A stretch of DNA of 64,000 bases from Lathyrus oleraceus (GCF_024323335.1 NC_066584.1:272777618-272841617), one strand, 5' to 3'; shown: positions 22,896 through 37,750, counted from the first letter of the stretch. The notes: a model not told the origin generated them from the sequence alone. Numbers and translations: made by a program.

Positions 22896-23237
22896 ATTTA
22901 ATGAAATATTTTAGCTTGGTATTTCAAGTGTTGTTAACTTTAGAGCTTTGTGATGGCCTTTGCTTTAACATTGTCATTGTTCATGAATTTTTATAACTTC
23001 GTGCATGGAATTCATGTTAATAATTAATTGACTTCATTCCAAATTAATAAATAACCGTCAGGGTGGATAACCCTCGACGATGACCTCAGATTGGCCAGAC
23101 GGTGTCCGGATTCTTCGGCCATTGTCTTTCTCTAGGTCTCCAAGCTGAATAAACTTTGTGTTTTGAAGCGTCTTTCTTGATCAGGTGACGTCTGAGGTAC
23201 CTTGCCTTGAATTTGTATGTAGGTGTATGTTGGGAGG
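22896..23237. other. non-coding 3' flank of the ORF remnant
   Basis: Begins with a plant-like poly(A) region (AATGAAATATTTT). It contains GACGTCTGAGGTACCTTGCC and then meets the inserted LTR. Its natural continuation seems to lie at 26790 onward (GGCCTTTGGATTTAGAC). Confidence 0.4.
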
Positions 23238-25449
23238 TGTCGCATCTCGAAAAATACGAAACTTCATGAAGTCACGGAAAAAATGATCGAACAAAGTCGT
23301 CACCAAAGTTTATTCATTCCAATGAATGAATAGGAAAATATCAATAAAACCTAAAAAAGAAAATGATCATTGCAACCAAATTCGGGTTCGAAAGTCGATT
23401 ATGCAAGGGGAGGGTATTAGCACCTCTCACATCTGTTGTACTCAACGAGAACCTTTTAGTTAGACTTGCGATTAGAATGTTAGCTTATGTTATTTGTTTC
23501 TTTCGAGTGGTAAGGATTAAAGAGAAAAGAGAAAGGGGTCGCAAAAAGTTTTTTATTAATGTGCTTGACAAGATTGTGAGCCTTGCTTATATGTATCCTC
23601 GGGTGCGATGATGAATTCAACGAAACGTAGTTCTACGCAAGACAAAAGATGTGTGTCTCACTCCTACGTATCTCCAGGTACGATGGAGAACTCAAAGCTA
23701 TGTAGTTATTGGTAGAAAATAAGTGTTGGTTGATTGATTTTAATGGACGAACGTTTAGGTCACATTCTAACGGTTAAACATTGACTTGTTTGCTCGCGGA
23801 TGGGAGACTTAACGTTTGTTTGTCTTGCGTTAGAAGGGATCTTGTTTGATTGCGTTATAGAAGTTTAAAGATTTAGTTGTATGCTCGTGCGTGCGAGGCT
23901 TTAAGCGCTTGTTTGTATACGCATTAGAAAGGACTAAACATTGTCCATTTTCAAAAGGTTTCGATTGCACGGGGCGAGAAAATAGAGGTTTGATTGGTTG
24001 AAGTTTATTTTATCGAACAAGTGTTTAGATCGCATTTTAACGGTTAAACATTGGCTAGTTTCCTCGCGGTGGAGACTTAAGTGCTAGTTTGTATTTGCAT
24101 TAGAACGGACTAAATAATGTTATTTTAAAAAAAGAAGTTGATGATCATACAGGGGCAAGAAATTAAGTTTAATGTGTTTGAGAATGTTTTAGAATTGGAA
24201 GACGAGTATTCATACATATGGCTCTACAGCATTGCCCAAATATTTGGGGAAGGGGAAAGTCTAAACCAACCTTCCTTTTTCTTCTCATTGACTATAAAAA
24301 TTGTGTAGCGAATTGAGTTGAGGTTCATTGCATAGAAGACAATTATTCACACAGGGATCTCTACAACGTTGCCTAAATAATAGGGAAAGGAGAAGTCTAT
24401 ACCATCCTTCCTTTTTCTTCTATAGGATAACTAAACTCGATTCAAGTAATTATTGTATTTTAATATGGAGGACGAACATTCAGACATAGAGCTCTACAAC
24501 ATTGCCTAACCATTTGGGGAAGGATAAAGTCAACACCATCTTTCCTTTTTCATCCATCTTGTTTGTAAAAATAGGATAATAAGTATTTAAAATTGATTAA
24601 GAAAATACACTCAATGTTGATCGAGGTTTGATTTACATTGAGGGTTAATTGAAATAAGTTCGAGAAAAGTCCCGTTTGGCGTTGGACCAAGGGTTTTGCT
24701 TATTGAAAATGATTAAGAAGTTGGGATAATGAAAATGATTTTGATTTAAGAGAATTACTCGACGTTGGGTTGAGTGCTTATTTGTTCATTTTGAGAATGG
24801 TTGATTTTAATCTTGAGTTAAAAGTTAACTAAGATAACAAAGCAATCCAAAGAGAGGTGATTAAGATACAAGACCATTAAACAAGTATAAATAATAGATC
24901 TCATTGTAAGAAGGTCCAGGTGAATTCATGCAGGAATCACTCTATAAGAAGTCAGTCAATAAGTTCTATGCACCAAAATATGTTCGAAAGCAAAAAATCA
25001 ATTTTATGCTCCGAAATCGCAATGCAATAAAAGTAAACCAAACAACAATCTAATATTATTTACAATATTACAAAGTTATTTATAGTGATCAAATCAAGCG
25101 GTAAAATCTCGTTAGAGCCCATAATCAAATCGTGTCAAATGTACTGATCATTTGAATCTGATTTAATTGATACAATAATACTGCAAAGAAGAATATCAAT
25201 CAATGCACATAATTCCATTTGGACTCGAAACAAATTAATCCAAAACAAAATGAAAATAGGTTCAATGGATGCACAAAAACTATCTAAAAAAGAAAAAAAA
25301 ATAAGTATATCAAAACAATATTTAATAAAATAGTAACTAAAATGATTAAAACTAACTAAAATTAAAGCAACAGTAGAATAAAATCTACTACTCATAACAA
25401 CTTTAAAATTAAAATAAAAAATTAATGTGTTTAAAAAAACTTATATAAA

Positions 25450-25515
<66 letters not shown>

Positions 25516-25524
25516 AATAAATAA

Positions 25525-25600
<76 letters not shown>

Positions 25601-26789
25601 AAAAAGAAGTCAGATAAGATGGTGAGTTACTGTAGCATTAGTTTGGATTGAAATCGAATGTGGCGACATGAGGGGGAGTCTCGATTTGAAGTTGCAGAGG
25701 TTGTTATTGTTGAGAGTTGTTACACGACAGAGATGGAAGGTTTTCGTGGTTGTCGGTGTTCATACAAAGAAGAAGGATGGGTGTCGTGAGCGTGGACGGA
25801 TGCAATGTTTGGGTCATGGTTGAGATTCAAATGTGGAAGTAAGAGTTGTGGAAGGGCGGAGGAAGTAGTGATGAACTATGGTTTAAGGCGGAACTTGTGT
25901 TGTATATAAAGGAGGCGAGAGGTTATTTAAAAGAGTGAGTTCAATTTTTGCATGTGAATCGTGAGAGAGGGTTGGAGGATGTAGGCGTTTGAATGATGTT
26001 AGATGGAAGGTATCATGTTGGTGATGGTTTGTAGTTTAGAAGGTGAGGCGGAGAAAATGGACGGGTGGTTTGATAGTGGCGTGAGAGAGTGTGAATCGAA
26101 GGAGGGAGTAAGAGTTTCGTTGACGATGAGTAAGGGCTAAGTGTGATGACCATCATAGAAGGTTGTTAAGGGTGGCTGGGAGAGGAAAGGTGTTTGAGAA
26201 ATGACGGTTTCAAGGATGACTTCGTGGTGGTTTGATAAACGTGAATAGGGGAGTTGTGATGGTCTGCAACTCATCGAAGAAGGAACAAAACCTTTTGTTC
26301 TCAATTGGAAACTTTTTTGAGTCAGAAAAAAAAAAAGCTCCTCCTTTCCACTTTTTGTCTCTCTTTTTTCTATCATTTTTCGTTATGTGAAAGAGACAAT
26401 TGGATAAGTAGGTGGACGCGTGTATGAATCCCATTGGTTCCCTTTTCCTCAAATTTGAAAACAAACAAATAAGTGTTTTCCAAGTGTCCGTGTGAGTGGT
26501 CTCTTATTTCCCCAAAACAAAATGAAATAAGTCCTTTCTTTTTAACTAAAAAATGTGAGTGGATAGTATCAAATGGCGGATGCGCATCCGACTGTGAGTG
26601 GAGGGAGATTTGAGAAATCAGTGGTATGAGTTGCCAATGTGCATTATAAAAAAGGGATCAAATGCATGCTTTAATCTTTTTGCTTTGGATTTAGACTTCA
26701 CCCATGTTATGTTATGCAGGTGATGCAAAGTAAAGTAAAGTCATATGTATGGAAGTTTTAAAATGCTCGAACAAAATTGGGGTATCACA
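23238..26789 (-). mobile_element. gypsy (Tat/Ogre-like) LTR, apparently solo
   Basis: On the minus strand it begins TGTGATACCCCAATTTTGTT (26789) and ends GAGATGCGACA (23238), 3552 bp with TG...CA ends. Near its 3' end it has the module seen in the other two Ogre/Tat LTRs: on the plus strand TATGCAAGGGGAGGGTATTA (23400-23420) and a pair of CTACGTA-like boxes (about 23595-23705). No gag-pol is attached on either side. The flanks look like one older sequence split in two, which supports a solo LTR. The flanking 5-mers (GGAGG and TGTGG) do not match, so no target-site duplication is shown. Confidence 0.6.
25454..25594. repeat. (TA)n microsatellite with an AATA interruption
   Basis: Two TA runs of about 60 bp separated by (AATA)n at 25512-25530, inside the gypsy LTR. 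Confidence 0.95.
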
Positions 26790-27990
26790 TGTGGTAGGCC
26801 TTTGGATTTAGACTTGTTGAATCCCTTTGTCTGATGCTTTGGCGGAGCGTTTTTCGCTCATTAGAGTTTAGATTTCCCAGACTCCTTCTTGTTCCAAAGT
26901 GGGTATTCATCTCAAGTATATCCGAGGTTGACCTGTGGTAAATCTGGCTTGCTAGTTGGCTTTCCTCAGACCCGAAATTATGTTCGAACATGGACGATGT
27001 TCCTTCACAGATCCTTCTAGTATTTCCTTTGAAATGAGGATGCATAGTGACAGTTGGATGTTGTAACCAACCAGTCTCTTTTCAACTAGGATCTAGTGTA
27101 TCTTTCTTTATACACTGTTTGTGTACCTCTACTCCATAATCCGGTCGGTGGAGACCTTGATGCATCAAGTGGAAATCCTGTGGCACCCCTTTGATGCACC
27201 CTGGTGTCAGACCAACATATGATGTTAACTACAGATTTGTAATATTTTGGCGCCATTAGCTACGAACTTGTGGCATCTTGAAGGCACCACCTCAGTAAGA
27301 ACCCCGGTAGGATGAAGACATGAGGGCAACGTTAAGTTGGTAGAGGAGTTGTGAACTTATGGTCTGACCTTCGTGGAGATCGCCTTCAGACCCCGACGCA
27401 ACCCTAGATTTGAATCTGAGGTCTATTCTTGTGCTATTTTTTTTGGATTTCTCGAGGAAATCGTAGCCCTTGATAGTGAGATATTGAGGCGACGATTAAC
27501 TGAATTAGCTACGGCGGATTTCCATGTTCATTTAAGAGTGCTCTGAATTTGGATATTTGAGGAAGCTGTGATAGATGAAATTGAAAATTGAACGTGATTC
27601 GTAGATATCGTTGTAATAGAAATTTGAGTGCATTTCTGATTTCATAACCTTAAAAGGCTACGAACTTGTGAATCAAAAATAGGATCTAAAATCATAGAAA
27701 TTATAAGAATCAGAAGTTAATTCCCATATACGGTGCCACTTTTCCGTTCGGGAAGCAGGAGTGAAGAGAGTTGGATAACAGTTTATCTTTAACAGTGGCT
27801 CTGATCTCTTTTACGGTGGTGCAGGGTGGACCTACATTGTTAGCACTCCAACGCTCAAATCAGTTCAAGATTCAAGATGAGTATAGTGAAATTGAAGATC
27901 AGAGATTGTATACCTCCTCATAACATGTGAACTGTTTTTATATATTAGGTCAAATATAATGGACTTGAGATAGACTGAATTTTGATTATT
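26790..27990. other. non-coding continuation of the older element
   Basis: Resumes the sequence interrupted at 23237. GC-richer than its surroundings, with short CGGTCGGTGGAGACC and GGTGGTGCAGGGTGGACC stretches. It looks like untranslated DNA of a repeated legume element. No convincing ORF; the 86-codon minus-strand frame at 26785-27045 has no recognisable similarity. Confidence 0.35.
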
Positions 27991-28015
27991 TAGACTTTTT
28001 GACCGTTCCAGAACA

Positions 28016-29640
<1,625 letters not shown>

Positions 29641-30071
29641 TCATCCAAGTAGCATACTCCACCAAACCAGAATCTTATCACACTATGTTATAAACTATAG
29701 CTAAAGTGCATCTCAAATGTCTTATGATGTTGATGATGATAGAAACAATGAGTAGTAGTCTTATTCAATATTTTATTTCCTATTTTTATGTGCTTCATCT
29801 TTCAATCTTTATTGCTTTATTGTAATCAAACCTTTTTTCCGTTTTAATTATAAGTTGTTTGCTTCCAAGTTTATGATATATGTGATCTATGTTATTTCTT
29901 TTTCTACCTATTTGGTAATGCCAAAGGAGGAGAAGTATACTCTCAAGAAAAGTATAGTATACTCTCTGTATCTGTAAGAGAGAGTTAACCACTTCGATCT
30001 TTTTATCCATCTTTTTATGTTTTACCACATCCCTGAAAGATGTGTTGTCCTCATCAAAATGGAGGAGAAAG
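29641..30071 (+). mobile_element. 3' internal end of a SIRE-like copia element
   Basis: Non-coding T-rich stretch ending TCATCAAAATGGAGGAGAAAG, a polypurine tract of the same type as at 5632-5645 (TCATCAAAATGAGGGAGA). The LTR would start directly after it. No coding region is attached on the left. Confidence 0.45.
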
Positions 30072-30211
30072 TGAGTCTATGTATTGTGTAGGTATAACCA
30101 TCATTTGTTTTTTTATCGTGACAAATGTCAAGCAGTTTAACACATGACAACTCCATAAGTCATAAGATGTTTGATGTTAACAGGTCAAAAAGTTTTTGGT
30201 GACAACTATAA

Positions 30212-30234
30212 GGGGGGGGGGGGGGGGGGGGGGG
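30212..30234 (+). repeat. poly-G tract (23 G)
   Basis: Uninterrupted G run inside the left part of the copia LTR. Confidence 0.95.
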
Positions 30235-30784
30235 TTGATTGCAACTAGTCAATGGTTCCTGATGATGACATCCAAACAAGATACTATAAGTCTCATCAGT
30301 CAAAGATATTAAGTTCTAGTTAAAAGGGCTAGACCTTGTTAATTCAAGCAAGGGAATTGAAGACTTCAAAATATGATCATTAAGCTTGAAGACTTGAAGT
30401 TGTATAAGCATGAAAGATTGTCTGTTTATGCGCTTAGAATATTTCCTAGTCTTGATATTTTTTTGTAAAATACACAAGAGTAAGTCTTGAGGTACTAAGA
30501 CAATGCACACAAACACAAAATATTTCTCAAACATCTTTCCTCTTTTGATAAAGCCTCTTAAAACCATTTTGATTACACATTTAATTGGGTCATAGATTGG
30601 TTAATCAATTAGGAAGGTATTTTATACTAGTTAATCGACTAAGGGTTTCCTCTAATCAATTAAATCTATTTGAAATGCCTTTTAATCAATTAAATAAGAT
30701 GTTAAATGATTATGTGATGTCAACTCAATTTTTTTCTAATTTGGGTTGGTTAATTGATTATCTCCTAGGGTTTATTGATTAAAT

Positions 30785-32262
30785 TATTAGAAAGAGGGGG
30801 TGAATTGCGGAGTTTATAAAAAACATTGGTTTGAAATCAAATTTTTAACATTTTCATATTTATTTATTTTTTTGTTAAAAACGTTTTAGAAATTAAAATG
30901 GAAAAATAAATATACGGAAAATAAAGAGTTTAGAGTAAGAGAAATGACATCAAAGAATTATTATAGGTTCAACCAAGAAGACATAATCATGTTTCCATGA
31001 TTTGATCTTGAGAGTATTCAGTAATACTTAAGAGTTTTTAGTAGGTTAAACGCTCAAACCCCCTTATACATGGAAACTGAAGTTTCATACTAACTTCCAA
31101 ACAAATAAAGAATAGTGGATTAAAGCAGTTAGTCTTCCTTCTAAACGGAAGTTTGAAGCAGTTAATCTTCCTTTCAAGCACGAACTTGAAGTGGTTAGTC
31201 TTCCTTCCAAACACAAACTTGAAGTGGTTAGTCCCTAAGTTAAATTGAAATTTTCTACGAGCTTATCTAGAACCAAACCGGAATTTTGAACAGGCTATCA
31301 TCTTAATCGAACTGGGTTTTTGAACAGGCCGACCACGAACTAGGTTGAGATTTTCAACCAGGACGATCTCGAACCAATGTAAGCTTTTACACAGGATGAG
31401 CCTATAAACTGAACAAGGATTTTGAACAGACTAACCATAAACCAAGTTGATATTTTAAACCAGGGTGATCTTGAACCGAAGTAAGCTTTTACACAGGCTA
31501 AGCTTACAAACCTAAATGGTGACCTAAGAATCTAAATACCTAAACAAAGGTTCTAATGGGTTTAGCTTTGAACCAAAATAAACACTCTATTAAGGATAAC
31601 TTATTCAACCAAGATAAAAACAATCCTTGGTGAATTTACAATAACACCCTTTTCAAGAACACAAATAACCTCAATTAAATACAAAGACTTTCTCGTAGTG
31701 CTATGATTAAATTAAAGTGAGAGAAAATGAAAATATTTTTAGAGAGAGTAAGGTGTGTCATAGAAGGCCCACATTCATGGATATTAAAATATGAAGGGAG
31801 AGGCCTATATTTATAGGCTAGAGGTTGACACAAGAAAGGAAATATCCATGGACCAAAATAAATGTTCCAATTGATCGGGACTTTAAGCCAATCGTTTGGG
31901 AGACTTATATAATCGATTGCAAAAGCTCAAAATGGAAAATATGGATACATAGATGTTTCTTTTCATTAAGACATTATCACAATCGTTTATGGACAATGTT
32001 TGCATTGACCCAATCTATTGGGTAAATATGTCAATCTATTGTCCAATTCAAAATTTTGTCCAAAACATTATGATAGTTACTTATTCAACTAGTTATGCTA
32101 CAAAATGCTTTTAACTTGTTTTCTTTGAGAATTAGTGGCCTTAAATCGCGTGCATTTGTGTGTGTGTGTGTGTGTGCATATGTGTGTGTGTACATATGTG
32201 TGTGTGTGTGTGTATGTGTGCGTGTGCGTGTGTGCATGTGCGTGTGTGTGCGTGTGTGTGTA

Positions 32263-32309
<47 letters not shown>

Positions 32310-32724
32310 ATGTGCGTGTAGGTGTGTATGTGGGTGTGTGTATGTGATTTAGCCATAATACTTTAGGATAATACCCTTGTGCTTTTACCAAATATGGTTC
32401 ACTCATACGCGACTGGGCGAGCTTTCACACGTCATCTATTTTTATACTTTGAAGCATTAAGACTTGCAAAATATACCAATCTTATAAGCCCTTGCTCGAT
32501 TTTTCTTGGATATGAGGCTTGGAGTATCTTTCAGTCAAATGCCATCGTAACAGGATGTTTACAGTGTTCATCAAACCCTAATTCATCCTCGTTCATCTTT
32601 AAACGCTCATCATAATTGCTTGACTTGAATCTTTAGGTTTCATTGAAGGTTTCACCAAGTTGTATCCATGTTGTCCAATAATGTCATATTTTCCAAGTTG
32701 TCATCATCAAAATCACATCACAGA
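30785..32724 (-). mobile_element. SIRE-like LTR in minus orientation, nested
   Basis: On the minus strand it starts near TGTGATGTGATTTTGATGAT (32724), the SIRE-type opening. It ends at about 30785 in CAATTCACCCCCTCTTTC. It includes two ~102 bp imperfect direct repeats (TGAACAGGCCGACC at 31321 and TGAACAGACTAACC at 31423) and a long TG microsatellite. No TATA box is clearly placed. Confidence 0.5.
32156..32346. repeat. (TG)n compound microsatellite
   Basis: About 190 bp of TG with CATATG, TGCGTG and TATG variants. The Cys-Val and Thr-His frames across it are artefacts. Confidence 0.95.
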
Positions 32725-33212
32725 GGCATATCATGATTGTCTTTGGCTTTGATCACTTCTTTAAATAACCTGGAAAACATGGTTCCACAATTTTCTCCTA
32801 TATAAAGGAGGTTTTTCCTCATATCATAACACAATAGTTTTTCTAAAAAGAAACATTTCTACTATTCTTTTTACTCTCTTTCATTCTTAAAATCTTTTTT
32901 TCACTAGAGTTTCCCTAGTGTCAATATATTGAAAACTTCTTTATGAGAGTTGTGTTATACTAGTGGTGTGCTAAAGTTTATTTTATTTAAGACTATGATT
33001 CTCTTGTGTAATATCTTTATTAAAGATTTGAAGGTTGGAAGCTAAAACTGAAAAATTTATTGGGTGAATGTGCGTGAGTTAAACTTGTGTAAAAGCTTTA
33101 GTTGTTGTTAAAAAGTTTGTCTGTTGATCATATGGAAAAGCTCGATTTATAGTTGAAGGTTATTTTGGTTGATCCTATTAAGTGTGAATATAGAGACGAG
33201 ACAATCTAGAAA

Positions 33213-33252
<40 letters not shown>
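33213..33252 (+). repeat. poly-G tract (40 G)
   Basis: Forty consecutive G at the junction between two copia LTR pieces, followed by TGTTGAATAGACATG. It probably grew from the short C/G run normally at SIRE-type LTR ends. The length may also be affected by sequencing. Confidence 0.9.
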
Positions 33253-33253
<1 letters not shown>

Positions 33254-33795
33254 GTTGAATAGACATGTCCCCCTTTGAAACATAATTCAAAAACATTTTG
33301 TTTTACAAAATCAAAGTTAAAAGTGCGGAAGAAAAACGTGATAAGCGGAAGCAAAAAATAAGTGGATGAATTCAAAAGCTATATGTTTCCTTACTATCAT
33401 AAGAACAATGATTCAATCAATATCATAAACAACTAAAGAAATTTAAGTTTCTTTGGCAAAAAATTTAAATCCAACAACTTATAGACAATACATTCTTAAT
33501 TTGAACAATGAATGCTCAATGAGTTAAATGCATCTCAAAGCCACACTTATACGATAAAACACTATAACCAATACCTAATTATAGATGACTTTCTAATAAT
33601 GAAAAACAGCTAACATACAAGATAATATATAAAAAATTAAAAGAAATAAAGAAAGAAAAATGTACACCGGATATATAGTAGTTCAACAATTTGTCCTCGT
33701 TATGCCTACTCCACTAGTCGAGGATTTTCACCATCGTAAATGGTAATGCTTCCACTAATTTTTAAAATAAAATATATAAGTATTTCGGTACAATG
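33253..33795 (-). mobile_element. SIRE-like LTR fragment (minus), copy A
   Basis: Opens with the typical 3' LTR end read in reverse (GGGTGTTGAATAGACATGTCC). It continues to CATGCCTACTCCACTAGTCG-like sequence at 33700 and TTCCACTAATTTTTAAA at 33750. The stretch 33610-33795 is repeated at 40085-40225. No coding sequence. Confidence 0.5.
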
Positions 33796-34150
33796 CATTA
33801 TCCACATGGGAGTGTCAAAAAATATAATTGGTAGAAGGCCAAAAAGTCCTTATGTTTAACTCAAGCTAAAGTTATTCGCTAGAAAACTTAAGTCAAGATG
33901 GCGAGGCCTGTTTAAGCTTCTGAAAATCTATCCACATGGGGTTGTAGATCTCTTGAATAATAAAACAAGTGAGAAGTTTAAGGTTAATGGACAAAGATTC
34001 AAAACTTACATTTGGGGTTCCTTACACAACACAAGGATCATCATAAATTTGAATGATTAAATTCATTTGTGTTGAAAGTTGTGTTATAAAAATCTAAAGT
34101 AGTGCTACTGGGAGGCAACTCAGCTTAATAAATTTTTTTCATTGTTTATT
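33796..34150 (+). pseudogene. C-terminal end of Cyclops/Athila gypsy pol
   Basis: A short plus-strand stretch near 33930-34010 reads like the integrase C-terminus of Athila-type pol (a TWGC/V segment followed by KVNGQRFKTYIWG-like wording), with stops. The rest of gag-pol is missing, so the element is truncated on its 5' side here. Confidence 0.4.
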
Positions 34151-34682
34151 TTGTTTTTAGATGATGAAATGGCGAATTGGTGAAAACTGATGTCTTATGA
34201 GATTTCATGTCACGCGTGTGACTGATCATGAGAAAGGGAAGCATTTAGCTACATCAAAATGAGAGATTGAAAAAAAGAAGATAAAAAGGAAATATTAAAC
34301 ATTGATGAAAAAGGAAAAGTTCGGGAGAAGGAGAGAAAGCCAGGAAAAGACAGCCCTAGAGCAACGTCCCTAACATCATCAATGGTGTCTTATCATAGGC
34401 ACATTAATCATTTGTCTACCACTTTTTACCAGGTTGGTAACTGCAACAAGTTACCACACTGTAAAACCTAAAGAAATACCTCTTCCAATTTTAGCTTTTA
34501 ATTTTCAAATTACAATTTTTATAACTCTCTTTTTCCTATATTTACATGCTATCTGCCTTACCATCATCATCACCCACCATAATCTTCTAAAATCTAAAAA
34601 AAATCTCTAAAACTGCAACTGCTCTCACTCAAAGTATTCTCACTACTCTGCATTCATTCAAACCTCCAACACTAAACCAACC

Positions 34683-36671
34683 ATGGGAACAAAAATCATA
34701 GGAAAGAGAGTTAAAATGTGCATTAGGAAGAACGCAACCCCTTTCATATTCTACTCTGACTCTGAAACCTCTTACATTGAAACATTCATCAATAGTGATG
34801 CTCATTAGAGATTTGCTAATTATTTTGTTGCAAAGAGTGTTCACTTGGAAAGAGGCTTCACTTACAACATGGAAGATGATGATCTAGGTCTTACTTCCTA
34901 CAGCGGGCGCATCATAAAAAAAATGAAATGGAGTAAGATTTCTAAGCATCCAAATCCTTACAACATGCAAAAGAGTTTTACTCCATTTTGGTGGACACAT
35001 CGAGCAAAAGGTTAAAGGTAAAGGTGCGTGGAGCGAAGGTTCAGTACTCTCAAGCTACAATCAAGATGATGTTGTAGCTAAAAAATGTTGGGGACACATA
35101 CCAACATCTATTGGTAACCATGGATGATCAAGACCTGGACGTTGTGCAAGACTTTCTTTGTAAACCAAACACAAGATTGATGGAATCTGACTAGAGCTCA
35201 GGGAAGGCTGTGTTGAGAATGGACCTCCGTTCGGAGCCTAAAATTTGGTACTAGTTCATTAAACACTCCCTCAAGCCCACTGCTTATAATGAAATTGTCA
35301 ACAAAGTCATATTGGATTTACTTCATTGTATCACAACCTTCAGCATAATCAATGTTGCAAAGATAATAATGTAAGAGATTCAAACATATTCAAATAAAAA
35401 GGATGGAATTATCTATTTTCCATGTTTGGTCACTATGTTGTACAAGAAGAAAGGTGTTCCTGGAAGGTCTACAGACGAGAATTTCTACCCATAAGTTGGG
35501 TTTGACTGAGCTACTATGCAAACATTACTTAAGCCAAAAGGGAAGAAAAGGCAATAGGAGGCGCGCCAGAAGACATCCGAAGGTAGTACTTCATTTGATA
35601 GTGAAAGACTCTTGTGGAGAATTTTGCTCCAAATGCACAAGGACCACCGAGAGTTATTCATATTTGTTATGGACCATCATGCTTGGCACAAGAAGTTGTA
35701 CTCCCTTCATAAGGGGGAGTCATGAATAGGTCACTTTCATTTCCATAGAATATTTTGGGGAGTTGTTAAGTGAGGATGAAAGAAGATAACTAGGAGCACC
35801 ATTCTAAAAGGAATGACGAATCTGAAGAAAACCTGGACAATAAGCTAAATAGGAAGGGTAAGAAAGAGATAATTTTGAGGCACATCCAGAGAAGTGCTCT
35901 AACGTGCCTGAAGAGGATATAACATAGAAACCCTAAAAAAGACAAAGAAGACCAAGAAAACAAAAACCCACGTGAAGACATTTGCTAAAGAAACAAGTCC
36001 AATGAAGGAGTTTGATATAAATGAGCATGCAGAAGAGGAGTCATATGATGATATAACAATTACAGACCTAATCAAACAAGTAACCAATCATATTGAGGAG
36101 CTGAAGAAAAATAAAGTTGTTGAAAAAGAAACTGCTAAGGAGGTGACAAAACAAATGATGTTGAAATTGAGACAGAGAAAGCTGATGCTAAAGAGTCTGA
36201 GTTTGAAATTGAGTATGATAAGGATGATGATACTGAGGACCATGAGAAGATCCCCGTCGTGCAAGAGATAGCCAATCCCGAAAATAAAAGACTCCAGAAA
36301 AAATTGTTAGCTCAATTGTAATCAAAATCCATACCAAGGAGAAAAACCCAACCAAGCTGAAGTGCCCAATGAAAATAAAAGAACCCACTACTGTTGTCAT
36401 GACAAAAGGTGTCAGCGAGGTTTCTAAGAAAGTGAAAGAAGTGAAAGGAAAAACTAAGGCACAGAACAAAGATGGAGTGAAGAAAGTTTATGGAAAGAAA
36501 AGGAAGAAGAATGACGAGGACAAAGCCACCAGGAAGAGAAAAAACCTTAAAGCTTACCTGGTATTTCTGATCTCTTTAGGTTCACGAGTCATGGCATGTC
36601 ATAACTCACCAAATAACAGTGAGGACCTTGTCCTTACTCTATGTTTGGGAGTGAGGAAGCTTCTGTCATGA
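34683..36671 (+). pseudogene. Cyclops/Athila env-like (post-pol) ORF, decayed
   Basis: The start MGTKIIGKRVKMCIRKNATP at 34683 opens a frame with a stop after about 41 codons, then continues in pieces: AKSVHLERGFTYNMEDDDLG (about 34830-34890) and PTAYNEIVNKVILDLLHCIT-like reading near 35280-35340. It then gives IIYFPCLVTMLYKKKGVPGR near 35410-35470, and a C-terminal Lys/Glu-rich part (35972-36271; 36369-36671). This layout fits the second ORF that follows pol in Cyclops/Athila elements, called env-like by position only. No clear transmembrane segment or signal peptide. Non-functional. Confidence 0.55.
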
Positions 36672-37495
36672 CTTTAGTTTACAAATCCAATCAACCATAA
36701 TCATATATCTCTTAGTTTAGTTTTAGTTTTTTGCAAATTTCTATTTCAGGCAATTTTAATTCCTACAATTTCAATTCTGTCTTTGTAAGTCTAGTTTCAT
36801 TTTAATTAAAAGTTTATGTTTTGTGTTACTGATGTGATGGTGTAGTTAGTTAAGTTGTTTGAGTTAATATAAACAAAACAAAACAAACTTCAATCGAATC
36901 AAAAGAAAAATAACTAACTTTGTCCCTAAAAATAATAGAGTTTCTAAATACTTGGAAAATATATGACTATACTATTGACAATGTTGGAAATAAGGTCTTG
37001 ATAAGAAATAAACGCACTTGGTTATGATTTTTTATAACCTATGTTGTTCCAAAAGTAGTCAGGAAAGTAGTTAGCCACTTAAGGAGTTTGAATCATTTTA
37101 AAATATGGAATAAAATTCATTATATGGTTTCGTTATGGGGAGGAAAATACTATTGCTTAAGGCTAGCACAAAGGATACACTGCATTAATAAATAAACACA
37201 CAAAAGTGTGTAATAAAAAAAAGAAGGAAGTAAGCCAAAAAGCAATTCAAATAAGTTCATGTGCCCGAAAATGGAGGAACAATGGATGTCTTCCCCATTA
37301 GTATCAGGTTTGACTCATTACAAGTGAGATACCGTCAGGTGAAAAAGTGAAACATCAAGCAAGACTTATCAATAGTAATAAAAGTGCATGTGGAAGCCTC
37401 AAGTTCAAAATAAGGTAAAAGTCAAGAGTTCTGGCATGACAGGAAACATCAGAAAGCGCACGCACGCACACACGTGCACACACATACGCACGCAT

Positions 37496-37534
<39 letters not shown>

Positions 37535-37535
37535 T

Positions 37536-37569
<34 letters not shown>

Positions 37570-37750
37570 AGATAACTAAAGTACAAATAGACCAAGTTAT
37601 TCCAACTTTTGAGAGTAGTCCCCTTAGATGAATTCTGAGTTGAATGAGAAATGGGTTGTTATATTAGGGGACCGAGAGAGCTAAAAAAATTATTTTTTAA
37701 TGTTTTTTGTCGTATCACTTGAAGACAGGTAATGATTCAAGTTTGGGGTG
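36672..37750 (+). mobile_element. 3' untranslated region of the Cyclops-like element
   Basis: AT-rich DNA with a CA microsatellite. It ends in AGTTTGGGGTG (37740-37750), a polypurine tract adjoining the LTR start TGATAACTCAC. Confidence 0.5.
37456..37567. repeat. (CA)n microsatellite
   Basis: About 110 bp of CA with CG-containing interruptions (CACGCACG, CACGTGCG). Confidence 0.95.

Larger units (their letters stand above)
30072..33252 (+). mobile_element. SIRE-like LTR (plus) split by a minus-strand LTR
   Basis: Left part 30072-30784 starts TGAGTCTATGTATTGTG. It contains many TTAATC(A/G)ATTA palindromes at 30580-30780. Right part 32725-33252 has a TATA box CTATATAAAG (32800-32811), a T/C-rich leader and ends in a 40 bp G run after ACAATCTAGAAA. 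The inserted minus-strand LTR lies between. The ends are approximate because the poly-G tract obscures the true terminus. Confidence 0.45.

Noticed and set aside
23233..26794. Target-site duplication for the 3.55 kb LTR
   Set aside because: GGAGG and TGTGG do not match; I do not claim a duplication.
32095..32406. Cys/Val-rich and Thr/His-rich frames
   Set aside because: Artefacts of the TG microsatellite.
35403..35729. 108-codon plus-strand frame as a host gene
   Set aside because: It lies inside the Cyclops env-like region and its start overlaps readable pieces of that ORF in another frame.
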